This document shows, piece by piece, positions 23,218-34,091 of a stretch of 64,000 bases of DNA (the first letter of the stretch is position 1; every line of letters begins with the position of its first letter). Origin of the DNA: Zychaea mexicana (taxonomy: Eukaryota > Mucoromycota > Mucoromycetes > Mucorales > Lichtheimiaceae); assembly GCF_025766255.1 (NCBI RefSeq), contig NW_026516722.1:186001-250000 (forward strand). The letters run 5' to 3'. The notes beneath the pieces are model-generated. The model saw nothing but the letters and a program-made list of their open reading frames with translations. It was not told the origin of the DNA and made no database searches. Position numbers and translations under genes: made by a program.

Positions 23218-23917
23218 TATATGTTTGATAGTCTTCTTCAAGTAATAAGCAAAAACCAGCTCATTTAAATATCTTGTTTCCTATCTCATCCTCCGCTTGT
23301 CATATCATGTTTTGACATTACTAAGACCACTTAGCACGCTCTTATCTCATCACTTATTATTTAGCCATTATCTGAAAATATGGAACAGTATAAAGAGCTG
23401 GATTATCTCATGGTTTTCTCTATATTATTGTATTCCGGTAATTCCTTTCAGTACTCCTCTGTCAGTAGCAAGCATGAATGGTTTAATAGAAGTTGTTCTA
23501 AAGTATATAATCTTTTGCCTATTTCTTTATGCTCAAATCACTTCTATGTTTGCTTACCGTTTCATTTCGATTATATAAACACATTTCTCTACTAGAATTG
23601 CAACAACTTTTGAGATCCAAATGCACTTGCTTCCCCCTTATCTGCACATTAATATCCATATATCTGATGCAATCTGATCTGTAAATAATGCTATAATTAA
23701 TTAATTAACTTTAGTACGATTGCTCAAGGTATTTATACCTTTTGATCAACTTTTAAGAACCAATAAACTGGTCCCTCCGCTTCACTGCGTGTCAGCATCT
23801 GTCCTCCAGGGACCAGTTTACTAGGGCTCTGCCCCAGACCCCAGGTGGGGGGCAAAGCCCCACTACCACCCCCCTTTTGACCTTCAAACAATGCTGAAAA
23901 TTTGTTCTGCTTGACAG
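23218..23917. other. Spacer with a GC-rich hairpin
   Basis: A perfect 13-bp inverted repeat (TAAACTGGTCCCT at 23764-23776, AGGGACCAGTTTA at 23808-23820) encloses a 31-nt loop. It is followed by a GC-rich patch (CCAGACCCCAGGTGGGG, 23830-23875) inside AT-rich DNA. The short frames nearby are not convincing. Confidence 0.45.
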
Positions 23918-24136
23918 GAATGAAAATGGTGATTTTCATTATTTTGGTCTTAAAGTAAATGTCGTCACTGCTTTAAAAATGCCTAAAGGCAATACCTCAT
24001 TCAGATTTAGAATAGCTTATTACTGTGTCAGTTACTCGAGTTCATGCAATCCGAACTCCCAGAGGATTCATGTCCAATATACCAGGAAATCCTCGCAACT
24101 GAACAGATCGTATTCATTTTTTCGCAAACTTTACAG
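23918..24136 (+). other. Possible orphan exon, family unknown
   Basis: A 219-nt open frame starts after an acceptor-like TTGACAG and ends at a donor-like CAG|GTCAG. The peptide has balanced composition (YFGLKVNVVTAL, FRFRIAYYCVSYSSSC). It might be the N-terminal region of a MULE-type transposase, but I see no decisive motif and no neighbouring exon. Confidence 0.25.
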
Positions 24137-24648
24137 GTCAGAATTTTAGAGGTGGAAATTTTGGGACATCATCAAAGGTGTGATTGTTGTACTCTAAACC
24201 AAGGCCGTTGTGTTCGCTCTATCATGCTTACTAAGATTGTGATTGTTGCACCCTAAACAAAGCTCGCTTTGCTCAATCTACTTACTTACTAAGGCAAAGA
24301 TCCAAAGCCCTATTATTTGTTACGATCTAGAGATGCTTTTACTAATATAACATTGATTATTATATTTGTGGGACGTTCCCTCCCACAGATCCTTCTGTTG
24401 GGACGTTCCTCCCCACCCACCCCCCTCTAAGCCTGAAACCTTAGTGAAGGTGAGGCAGTGACAACAGAAGTTGGTGGACGAATTGTTGATGATAGGTGCA
24501 GATGATAGTGGTGAGGTAGTAGCTATAGCAAGGGTAGGAGGATGATGATTATCAGTAATCTTCAGCGAAAATTGCATTATCACCAAAAACTAATAAGTAG
24601 ACAGTACTACAGTTGATAGGGTTAAGTGGGCATTCTCTATAATTACGC

Positions 24649-25263
24649 CTACGATGGGTGCTCAAGCCACAGATGTAAACTGTAGGCGCAGTAGGGTCCA
24701 TAGAAACAAACGGATGATTCAGAAGATAGTTCACAGATGTAAAATACAAATGTTTTAATCATTTTTTTCTTATATATTTTCACTTCATTATATAATTTAT
24801 CATTAACAAACAACTTTCTAATTTTTATTAATTTGTTAATCATATAAACTTTGTTTTTATATTTATTTAAATCATTTTTTAACACTGAAAAGTCTTTTTT
24901 AACTTTCTTATGTTTATGCTTTCTAATATTATCAATAATTTTAATTATTACATTTATATTATAATATTTTATTTTATTTTTAAAGTCTTCTATTTTAGCA
25001 TTATATTTTTGTTTCAATATAAATAAAAAAACATTTTTCCTCATATTTTTATCCTCATAAAAAATATAACAATAATAGTAATTTAATTTTAAAATATAAT
25101 TATCTGTTTGTATATTAATATTCATTTTATTGAAACAATTATACAGATATTTATTTTTAATGTTACATTTATTACTTTTTTTAAAATATTTTAGATTAGA
25201 AATCTCTTTTTGATAAATAATAAGAATTATTTTTATATTTTGTATAAATAACACATTTTTCAT
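24649..25263 (-). CDS. AT-rich Lys/Asn/Ile-rich ORF of unknown function
   Basis: The minus-strand frame has 204 codons from ATG at 25261-25263 and stays open upstream to about 25375 without another start. It is rich in Lys, Asn, Ile and Tyr, resembling the codon style of the chromodomain-DDE elements, but no DDE or chromodomain motif is visible. The last 30 codons (from about 24740) have normal composition and belong to the flank. The AT-rich block lies between two direct copies of AAACTGTAGGCGCAGTAGGG (24677 and 25388), so it may be an insertion. A chance frame in low-complexity DNA is possible. Confidence 0.3.
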   Translation of the reverse strand: MKNVLFIQNIKIILIIYQKEISNLKYFKKSNKCNIKNKYLYNCFNKMNINIQTDNYILKLNYYYCYIFYEDKNMRKNVFLFILKQKYNAKIEDFKNKIKYYNINVIIKIIDNIRKHKHKKVKKDFSVLKNDLNKYKNKVYMINKLIKIRKLFVNDKLYNEVKIYKKKMIKTFVFYICELSSESSVCFYGPYCAYSLHLWLEHPS

Positions 25264-25423
25264 TATACTTTTAATATTGTTTATAATATATTTTTTATTG
25301 TATATCTGAAATTCAATTTTTAAATGTTTTTTATGTATTTTTGAAATCTGTGAATTATCTTGGGATAACTCCGAAACAAACTATAGCAAACTGTAGGCGC
25401 AGTAGGGTCTACAGAAACAAACT

Positions 25424-26166
25424 ATAGCAAACTGCTGCAGCAGTAATATTCAAATACACATAGTTAAAACATATGTTGACTATTCACGGCGAATACTGCG
25501 AGAATGCATTAGACATGGCCAATTGCGATCTGAGCCACAGTGACAGACATGATCTATTGATTGCTTTGTAGAGAAATGTACAGAAAAAAAATAACTATTA
25601 AACTTGAAGCTCATTTAGAGCAGTCTATCAGAATCCCGGCTAATGGTGAAAGATGCTCAACGATTTTCACAAAAAAACCTCAAATGACATTGATGGCAGA
25701 TGAAATCAAGTAGTGCACCTCTTGGGAACTCATACTGAGAAATGCAGTATAGTAATGGTCTAGGAAGACGGCACAAAGTTGAAGTTTACCAAGTCTCTCA
25801 GGAACATGTAATGTTAAAAAAAGCATGGCCGTTACAAAGTGAGATTTCCAAAAAAGGATAGTGCGGTGATTAAAAGCTAACTACCTCCCTATTTTAAAGT
25901 AGTAGATAAAATATTACAATAACAATACAGTTAATATGATTACAAATCTGATGAAGGTTGATGAATAATCATAGGAGGAGTTGAAGGGATTGGTACTATA
26001 TTGTATTTGAAGAAGTGTTATTATGATTAGTGTAGTAACTTCTTGTAAGCACTAAGGATAAAAAAGGTACATAGCTAATGCACGCTATTAGACCATAGAT
26101 CTCATTGGTTCATGCTTGAGGCTGAGAAATATGCTTCAACATAGAAATCAAAAATTACAATGAGGA
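25424..26166. other. No feature identified
   Basis: The composition is mixed with no frame of note, no RNA gene and no terminal repeats seen. Confidence 0.4.
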
Positions 26167-26886
26167 TGTTGAGTCCTTTTGGCAGATAAGTACTGTAGCC
26201 AATAAAAAGAGAGATCACAAAAGAGTAAGAGTAGAATAAAGTTAACTTGAAAGATGATGTTTATTACTTAATGATGAAGGGGATATTTATATGTTTTCTA
26301 CTATTACTAGATATGCTATGATGGCTATGTATTGTTATGGGAGACTAATACGTGTTTAAGCAATGGACAACTACGTGTTCAAATGATGGACAGGTGTCAC
26401 AAAAGTGTCGTAGCAAGATTTGACGGTGACACACCGTTTCCTTTTTGGATTTTTCCCGCTCCCTTTTTGACGTATTTCATAGCCATTTCTTCTACCTGTT
26501 TCTGTTCCTTCATATTGTAACTCAATCATCCCTTCGCCGTTATTCTATAGCTACTTCTTCCTAATTCTTCCATTCACTCGCTAGAGCTCAATCCACTGTC
26601 CAACATTAGCTACAGCTATTCTTTCTATCTTCTTCTGTCGCGCAGCCGACCTTATATACATTATCCACTATATCTTGCATTCATCGTAGTATTCATTATT
26701 TTCGTATTACCTTGGACAAAACATATAAATACCCTTCCTCAGTATATACAATAAAGGATCATCTTTCAAGTCAGCTCTTATTCTTCTTTATTCTTTTGTT
26801 ATCTCTCTTCTATTGGCTACGGTATTGATCCGCCAAAAAGACTTCGACAAAAGGAAAAAGGAAAGACCTGCCAAATCTGGCTACAA
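26167..26886 (-). mobile_element. Solo LTR of the LTR-B type, split by a solo LTR-A
   Basis: TGTTGAGTCCTTTTGGCAG at 26167 is a diverged version of the LTR ends seen at 3332 and 40918. The sequence follows the LTR of the element at 40599 in reverse (GATGGACAGGTGTCAC before the insertion, AAGACCTGCCAAATCTGGCTACAA after it). The LTR-A copy at 26406-26849 interrupts it. No internal coding sequence is present, so it is a solo LTR. It ends 37 nt from the 3' end of tRNA-Lys. Confidence 0.7.
26406..26849 (+). repeat. Solo LTR-A
   Basis: A full 444-bp copy of the Gypsy-A LTR in sense orientation (TGTCGTAG...CTTCGACA) is flanked by AAAG on both sides (26402-26405 and 26850-26853), the same 4-bp duplication size as Gypsy-A. 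A TATA-like ATATAAAT (26723) and AATAAA (26750) mark promoter and poly-A signals. It arose by recombination between the LTRs of a full element. Confidence 0.92.
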
Positions 26887-26923
26887 TAAGGATTTGATAA
26901 AAAAATGTTTTTCAGTATTTAGA

Positions 26924-26996
26924 AGCCCAACGGGGGGATCGAACCCCCAACCTTGAGATTAAGAGTCTCACGCTCTGCCAATTGAGCTAGCCGGGC
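26924..26996 (-). tRNA. tRNA-Lys (anticodon CTT)
   Basis: The 73-nt minus-strand cloverleaf has acceptor GCCCGGC with GTTGGGC and discriminator T. The D-arm is GCTCAATTGGCAGAGC, the anticodon arm TGAGA-CTCTTAA-TCTCA and the T-arm GGGGGTTCGATCCCCC. No intron is present. A T7 run about 20 nt downstream suits Pol III termination. LTR-B ends 37 nt downstream, and the LINE starts just upstream. Confidence 0.95.
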
Positions 26997-27245
26997 GAGA
27001 CATCTGTCGAGCATCGCGCGCGGCAAAAAGCACCTCTTTTTATACTTTTTTTTCAACCCACTCCCCCAAAGGTCGTGTGTTCGAATCCCACCCCAACACT
27101 TACCTTTTCCGTCTGCCCAACCACGCTGTCATACAAAATTAATCAACCCGAAATTACCAACGTGCTTGCACAAAGCAAATTAAACACAACACACACCGCC
27201 ATCACCAACACACGTACCTTAACCCGCATTCCCGTTATCGCACCA

Positions 27246-28667
27246 ATGAGCGGCGTCTGCACTAGCCTTCGTTGTTCTGAACGTGTGAACAAAACCAATA
27301 ATACTTCCCGTTCACCAAGCCCACATGCTAGCGGCATCACCCGACAGGACACAACAACATCGACAACAACACCGCATACCGCCAAAAATAGCCGCCTCGC
27401 AAAATGGGGCATATACGCGGTCTATAAGCAGCACCAACAGCAGCAACACGAGCAGCAACAACAGCAAATCCAGCAACAATAGGATGATGATTGGGCTGAC
27501 TAGGCATCAGACCACTCAATGGTATCATCCTTGTCAATCGCCTCAGTTGCCTCAGCAGCAGCAGTATCATGCCAGCAACCTTCGTTCTTGGCTCGTCTCG
27601 AAGAAATGGAGACCCGCATCACCACGAACGAAAGAAGAATGCACAACACTGAGGAGCAATTAAAGCAAATGGATGCTTTAATTGCTGAGAATCAACAGCT
27701 CCGCTCGCAACTCGAAGAGGCTAACGCCTATATCGCTAACCTTGAGGATGCTATGCAACGTGCAACAACAGCAGAAGCACCAACCATAACACCTACAGAT
27801 CATCCTGTCGAAGGCATAGAAGTTGACCCAACTGGGGCACGCGAATCACGTTAGGCACTAACGGATGCAGAATACGAACGACGCAAACAAGAGCGAGTAG
27901 TAGTAACGAAGCGTCTTGAAGAACAACGAGCCCGTCGTCTTGAGCAACAGTTCAAGAAAATCGAACGCCAGCAGCAGCAGCAGCACCAACAACCAGCACA
28001 GCAACAGCAACAACAAAATTCGACTGCAAAAACGGCCAAGTCGTCGTACGCCAAAGTCGCTGCAAAACACGTTGCCCCAAAGCAAAAGAAGGTGGTACCC
28101 CCCTCCTCTAAACAAATCGAGCACGCACAACGACTGTTTCAACCTGCGTGTGATAAAACCGGCTACGTCGTCGTGTATTTGCCCACGCCACGACGGGTCA
28201 TGCACCGCGAAGTCCGTCATTCGTTGAAACTGTTGCAGATCGACCAAGAACGTGTGATAGACGTACACTTCCCAGCACATGAAGTGGTGGGTCTGTTGAT
28301 CCATGCGTCGTACGAATCCGAGCTCCGAGAAAAGTTGAAGCAGCAGAAAACGATACCTAAAGACGAATTCAATCCAGCAGCAGCATCAACAATCGGCGAC
28401 CCCTCCGTCATTGAGGGTAAACCAGAAAACGAACGTGGTGCACTCGCCAAAGAGCTGTACCAAAAACGGATGCTGGCACTATGTGTTCGTATGCCCAAGA
28501 AGCATCTTGCAGTCGCCATCATGCGCCACTTCACATCACTGCCCGAAGATGACCACCACCACATTGATGTTGCATATTGGACACAATTCCAGCAGCAATG
28601 TCCAAACCAGCATCTCGTCGTCGTCGTCAATCGATTTCGTCAGTTGATGAAGCTCGCAATCTGTTGA
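27246..28667 (+). pseudogene. LINE ORF1 (nucleic-acid-binding protein), frameshifted
   Basis: A start at 27246 (MSGVCTSLR...) leads into a Ser/Thr-rich region. A frame change near 27410-27520 connects to a long coiled-coil stretch (LEEMETRITTNERRM, LIAENQQLRSQLEEANAYI). A TAG at 27852-27854 is followed directly by an in-frame continuation (ALTDAEYERRKQE). Gln-rich segments and a globular C-terminal half (YVVVYLPTPRRVMHREV, RFRQLMKLAIC) complete it. The coiled coil suggests the trimer-forming RNA-binding ORF1p role, but I see no RRM or zinc knuckle I could name. Confidence 0.65.
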
Positions 28668-28719
28668 CACCCAAGAGTGTCAACAATAACGATGAGGCGG
28701 ACACTATGGATCAAGATTA

Positions 28720-29925
28720 ATGATAAACCAGCTGTGCATTGGTTTATTAAACACGTCTGGTGTCAACCGATCGCCTGACGAAATTGTTGATTTTTGCATC
28801 CAAAAAGACCTTGACATAGTCTTTCTTACCGAAACTTTCTTGATCCGCGGGCGGTTCACTACTGACTGGCTTCAGTACCATACCTATGCAACAACACATG
28901 AACGAAGCAACAATGGATTTGGTGGCGTATCGCTGTTAGTAAGGCCTGACCTCAACATACATTTCCATCAACTCCCCCACCACAACGACAACACTCTCTC
29001 ACTCCGACTCGGCATATACACCATCCATACCTTGTACTTACCACCAACACTTCCACACACCGCAGTCACTGAACGGCTGGACCATCTCAGCATCGACAAC
29101 AACACAATCATCCTTGGTGACCTTAATGCACGCATGAGCACTATAGGCGATACTCAAAACAACGCGCGCACCAACAATGGTTTCTCATCCTGGCTTTTGG
29201 ACAATGGTCTCCACGTGTGGAACCAGTCTTTGGCGTATGGGCAACTGACTTTCCGAAACCACCAAGGCACCAGTATCATCGACCTCTTCATATCTCGTGC
29301 ACAGGCCGTCAACAATCCACATATGGAGATATACGATAATGTCTCATTAAACACACCGCACCACTTTTGTGTGCTTGAATTCGCCCCGCACACCGCCATC
29401 CCTCGCTTACCTGAACCTAATGCAGCACGTCAACACTGGAAACTCCAACGATTTGAGGATCCGGATGTTGTTCGATTGTATGTCGAAGAATTTCGCTAGT
29501 TAATCCGATCGACTACGAGACCGCCTCTCAAATCGACTTGTAAGTGAAGACACCGTCATCCCTGTCGCCGAGATAGAACAGGCTGGCACTGATCTACTCG
29601 CGTTGATATATGAAGCACTTGATGCTAGTGTCACACGAGGCAAGATGTGGCCAAAGCACTGGCGATGGTTTTGGACCAAAGAGTTACAAGAACGCGTAGA
29701 CCATCGAGAGGATATGTACCGTCGTTGGCGCCAAGCACCGAACAACATCGTCGTGAAAGCCCAAAGGTGGACCGAGTTCCAAGCAGCCCACAAAGCCTTC
29801 AACTCCATGTTGTAAAGCACTCGTCGCCGTCACTGGAAGCAATTTTGTACCCGGATCAGCGAAGCACCAGTTGCCGAGATGAATAGTGCTATCAAGCATA
29901 TACGTGGCAATCAACAGACCAGCTA
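28720..29925 (+). pseudogene. LINE ORF2 first part: APE-like endonuclease
   Basis: The frame 28720-29499 encodes an endonuclease-exonuclease-phosphatase domain. Its motifs are LLNTSGV near the start, VFLTETF (catalytic Glu), ILGDLNAR (Asp, Asn) and SIIDLFIS, with a late HHF. It nicks target DNA for target-primed reverse transcription. A TAG at 29497-29499 coincides with a one-base frame change; the next frame continues (RLVSEDTVIPVAEIE, RWFWTKELQERVDHRED) to about 29815 and further with stops until the AT-rich insert. Confidence 0.8.
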
Positions 29926-30025
29926 GGGGATAAATCGACATCACTTGGATTTTGGATAATTAACCATTGTTTATAATATGAAAATATTTAAAAATTAAAA
30001 AAATTGAATATACTATTTATATAAA

Positions 30026-30208
30026 ATGGATATTGATAATGGTGTTAATATAGAATTAAAAAATAAATTAAAAGACGAAATTGAGAAATTAGTATTAAAT
30101 AAATGGAAATTTTTAGATGAACCTTGGCCTGATATTAGAAATAGATATGCTGCCAACATTCTAAATTACATATTTCTAAAAAAAGAAAAACACAAATATT
30201 ACCATTAA
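30026..30208 (+). pseudogene. N-terminal fragment of a chromodomain-DDE transposase
   Basis: MDIDNGVN... leads to the block VLNKWKFLDEPWPDIRNRY, which aligns with ENKWMFLNTEWPYIQNKF of copy 1 and VLNKWGFLDKDWGKITKKY of copy 3. A stop follows after 60 codons and the DDE region is absent. Confidence 0.75.
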
Positions 30209-30537
30209 AATTCAATAAAAATTATAAAGTTGTAAATAGCAAAAAAAAAAGATGATATTAAGAAGGTCATTAAGAAGGTGAGTAAAAAAAAGAGTAAATA
30301 AGTTTTACATATGTAATGCTGGAAATATGAACTTAGGAAACATTATAGAATAGTTACTTAGCTAGATTACTAAAAAAATAGAGCAAAATAATCTCTTTTG
30401 AATATGTAAGAGAGAGTATCTCGTTTTTTATTTGGCCTGATTTATATAAATTGTAATAAATAATAATCTTTTTAAAAAACTTAAAACAATATTATAACAT
30501 AGTGATAATATAAATAAAGGAGATCTTCTAACTAAAA

Positions 30538-30895
30538 TTAAACACCTCCTTCTCTTCTTCTCCCTTCCAGTCTTTAAAATCTTTGATTTTAAATCCAAAA
30601 AACGAAGTTTTTTCATGAGTGAAGCTCATCCTTCTTTATTATTAAATATAAAAAAATACCCACTGGTATTTTTTAAATTAATATGTAATTTAGATTTATT
30701 ATTAAATATAAAAAAATACCCACTGGTATTTTTTAAAAGTAAGTAAATTTAATTAATTAATTATTATATAAAAAATACCAGCAGGTATTTTTTTAAGATT
30801 AATATATATTTTAAATTCGTTTCACTTATAGAAAAAAACTTCGTTTTTTGTTTCGTCTTCGACGAGACTGGAAGGGAGGAGAAGAGAGAGGATTT
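30538..30895. repeat. Inverted-repeat unit with three identical-stem hairpins
   Basis: Outer arms about 30545-30600 and 30830-30890 are inverted copies (CTCCCTTCCAGTCT, CAAAAAACGAAGTTTTTT). Between them are three hairpins with the same 10-bp stem AAAAAATACC/GGTATTTTTT: 30651-30674 (loop CACT), 30711-30734 (CACT) and 30770-30793 (AGCA). The first two are part of a 60-bp tandem repeat. Confidence 0.75.
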
Positions 30896-31045
30896 AAATA
30901 ATTATTATAAAAATTAATAAAAATTTTCAAAAATTAATATATTTCTTTATTTTTAATTTAATATAAATTTTTATAATAGAAAAAAAAAATTGTTTTTTCG
31001 ATTTTTAAAAAATAGACGATAATTTAAACTCAGCAAACAAAATCT

Positions 31046-32760
31046 TGTATAGGTCCGTTTCGATAAGTCCTCCTACACGTTCTCGTATCCACATGGGCCT
31101 CAGCAGGCAGTTGAGGTTATGGTGTCGCATCTATCAGGTGTGTTTGGTGGTGAGAGATAACCGCCCTCACAATGGTCGATCCACTTTTGGTCGTGAATCC
31201 GACCCTGATGAACCATTTCATCCTGTCGATATTGAGACCGCCATCCGCAAGCTCGCCCCTCGCAAAGCACCCGGTGATGATTATATCACCGGTGCAATGC
31301 TGAAGCCGATTGCCGCTCCCTCAGCCGTGATTCTGTCTCAGCTGTTCACAGTATGTCGGCGTTGGTCGTGGGTGCCTGTGTCGTGGCGTACTGCCCAAGT
31401 CGTTCCGATTTTCAAGAAAGGCGATCCAACTGAGGCCAGTAACTATCGACCGATTAGCTTGACCAGCACCTTTCGTAAGCTACTCGAACGCTGTTTATTG
31501 CCTTGTTTGCTTGAACATATGCCAATGCTGGACATTGCGCAAGGTGGTTTCCAACAAAATCGTGGTGCATTGGATCAGGCGTTTTCCTTGAATATACTGG
31601 TGCGCCATTTCAAGAAGCAATACGACTTTCATCCTGCTATCGCCTTCCTCGACATCAAATCTGCATATGATTCTGTAGATAGAGACGTCATATGGTCAAC
31701 GTTGCAGGGAAACCTGCCGAGTGCTCTGTTCCATCTCGTCCGACATCTATTCAATGAGGTACGGCTGGCCGTCATCCTCCAGAATCATCAATCACGACAC
31801 ATCAATCCTCGCTGCGGTGTACTACAAGGATCTATTCTTAGTCCTCTTCTGTATGCCGTGTTCATTGACAGCTTGCCAAAGCAGCTCCGTATCGCCCACC
31901 CTGTCATCACTCACCCATTGATTTTGTGTGCACCACCGATGGCAAATTTGACAGAGGCATCTGCTCAAGAAATATGATACACACCACCGAACCATGGCCG
32001 TCCAGGAGCAAATCGACCAGATACTAAGCTCATCATTGTGTCCTCGCTATTGTATGCTGACGATGTTGCTATCATTGCCGCACCTGACGATATGGTTCGC
32101 TTTCTTCGAGTTGCTGAGCAACATTTACAAGATCTGGGGTATCGATGGCATCCTGCCAAATGCACGGTAATTGGCCCACCACCACTACGAACAACATATG
32201 ACGACATTGCTGACGAGTTTGCTGTGCTAGAACACCGAGAACCACCAGCCCTAGCATACAAGCTCTACAACACCCCCATTCCATTTGCCGCCAACTTTAA
32301 ATATCTAGGCATACCTTTCAACTAGGAGGGCTTAGATAGAACATTCCTGGTGTCACAAAGGACGCAACTAGCCACAGGTGCTATAGCTACCCTACAAAGT
32401 CTCAGTGTTCACCAATATGCACTTGGTATCTGGGCAGCTCTACGCTCGTACTGCACTTTTGCAAGACCAGTGCTCGAATATGGCCTGGCCATAGCCGGTG
32501 TCAACGCTGCGGAAATCGAGAAAATCGAGACAGCACAAAAAAGCTGTATCAAGATGGCGCTTAACTACAAAGCAACGCGACAAATGCTAACAATCGTGCC
32601 TATAGTGTTGGCTGACCTGCCGTTGATATATATTCGTATTCGTATGTTGCAGCTCAAGTTTGCAGCCCGTCTATAGAAACTACCAACTACAGCAATGTTA
32701 CGGTATGTTGAGCTGACACATTTGCAACATACACACCCTGATAAGCATTACTATTTTTAG
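31046..32760 (+). pseudogene. LINE ORF2 second part: reverse transcriptase
   Basis: An upstream stretch in another frame (SYPHGPQQAVEVMVSHL) shifts near 31158 into the RT: RKAPGDDYIT, FKKGDPTEASNYRPISLT, FLDIKSAYDSVD, GVLQGSILSPLLY and, after a TGA at 31975-31977, LLYADDVAII (catalytic DD). TAG codons at 32323-32325 and 32674-32676 follow, and the frame continues unchanged through each stop. CGA-to-TGA and CAG-to-TAG would explain all three. No RNase H was recognised. The end lies about 32760. Confidence 0.85.
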
Positions 32761-32769
32761 GGTGTGTTG

Positions 32770-33115
32770 ATGTTGCCTCACATTGCTTGTGAGTACCCTT
32801 AGTAATTAGCAAAAAAAAGAAGAAAGCAAAGTGGTGGAGAGAAGCATAGTGACGGGTAAAAGTCTCTGAGTGGGAAGAAGCATAGTAGCTCAGGTGGTGT
32901 TAAAAAGGGGCCATCGTAGATGGTTTTGGGGGAGAAGGAATCAAGTAGGGGAGCCAATTTTATCTATTTGCTGCATCACAGCTCTGAAAGCGCACCGAAA
33001 GCACACTGAAAGAAAAATTTCAGAGTACACTGAAAGCACTTTGAAATCAGGTTGTAACTCCAGTGGGGCGTCACATATAACATTGCTAGGACAGTTCTGT
33101 TTGGTACGGCACAAT
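32770..33115. other. Spacer between LINE and Gypsy-C
   Basis: Mostly purine-rich. A short AAAGCAC/CTGAAAG-type direct repeat lies at 32985-33045. No gene is seen. Confidence 0.4.
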
Positions 33116-34063
33116 TGACACGTGTGGTGTTTGGAAAAGGACAAAAGGTAGTATATAAAAAGGGGAAAAGGTAGAAAGGGTTCAGAAGAATAGGGTTGAT
33201 ATGCGGTAAAATACAAATAGACAGAATTCAGAAAATAAAAAGGAATCAGGGGTATGATGAACGCGAAATACAAATACACAGATACACGATTACAATAACG
33301 GCAAGTTCCACTTCCGATGTCAATTGTCAATCCACGAATGTATGTCTGAAAACGCTTAATCTTTATTTTATTATGGGGTTAATCCCCTTTTTATACACCT
33401 TGTCAACTGGGCGCGCTCGGCCGAGAACGACGCCAGACACAGAGGACAACGATCTCTATCGGGTAGTTTGGACGGAGTAGAAGACGGAAAAATAGGGAAA
33501 TGAATATAGCAATGTCTATACGACGGATGGAAACATAAGAGAGGGAGTACGGCGGAAAATAAGAGGGGCCATGAAATTACAGGGTCATGGTAACAAGGTG
33601 AGGGTAACGAGGGAAAGGGAAAAGGACAACGGAGAATAATATAAACTGCGCAGGGCAGGTAGCATGAGTACGTGAGAGAGTATAATACGGAAAATAAGGA
33701 TGGATAGAAATATAGGGGACGGGTCCCGTTAAAAGAAGCATAAAGAAGAAATGATATTCGGCGCCTATGGCCGGCACGATTTAGAGTTGAAGGAACGTAA
33801 AATGACGCGAGAGGAAATGACAGAATTATTTACAGAAAAAGAGCTAAGGGAAATAAGAAAAATAAAGGGAACTGACAGAAAGGGAAAAAGAAGTATGATA
33901 ATCCCCGGATGGGGGGTGCGAGAAGAATTGTGGGGAGTTGGGGGGGAACCTGTGGCCATCGCCGGCAGAAAGATCCGCCACCGAAATCGCCCATGATTGG
34001 CCGAAGCCAGAATTCGTTCGTCGGAAATGAATGAGGCCCGAAAGCCCCACACACTTCGTGTCA
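33116..34063 (-). repeat. 3' LTR of Gypsy-C
   Basis: 948 bp, TGACACGTGTGG...CTTCGTGTCA. A purine-rich tract (GGTGGGGGCAAT on the minus strand) lies next to it inside the element and suits a polypurine primer. Confidence 0.88.
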
Positions 34064-34091
34064 ATTGCCCCCACCAGGCCGAATTCATCGC

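Larger units (their letters stand above)
29945..31040. mobile_element. AT-rich insert splitting the LINE
   Basis: Normal-GC LINE coding sequence stops near 29945 and resumes near 31045. Between them the DNA is strongly AT-rich and carries the N-terminal fragment of a chromodomain-DDE transposase (30026-30208) and a hairpin-rich block with inverted ends (30538-30895). It is probably a deleted or composite copy of the AT-rich element family. The boundaries are approximate and no target duplication was established. Confidence 0.6.
27000..32760 (+). mobile_element. LINE (non-LTR retrotransposon) with APE-type endonuclease and RT, split and decayed
   Basis: In order the element holds ORF1 with coiled coil and Gln-rich parts, an endonuclease-exonuclease-phosphatase domain, and a reverse transcriptase with YADD. 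An AT-rich insert (about 29945-31040) splits ORF2 between endonuclease and RT. The exact 5' end is unclear; it lies within about 80 bp of the 5' end of tRNA-Lys, where a B-box-like GTGTTCGAATCCC (27077) occurs. No poly-A tail or target duplication could be fixed at the 3' end. The clade is not assigned. Confidence 0.82.

Noticed and set aside
27074..27098. B-box-like GTGTTCGAATCCC near the LINE 5' end as a second tRNA gene
   Set aside because: No matching D-arm, anticodon arm or acceptor upstream. Kept only as a possible internal promoter-like word.
30651..30793. CRISPR-like spaced repeats
   Set aside because: Only three hairpins with AT-only spacing and no unique spacers; eukaryotic transposon context.
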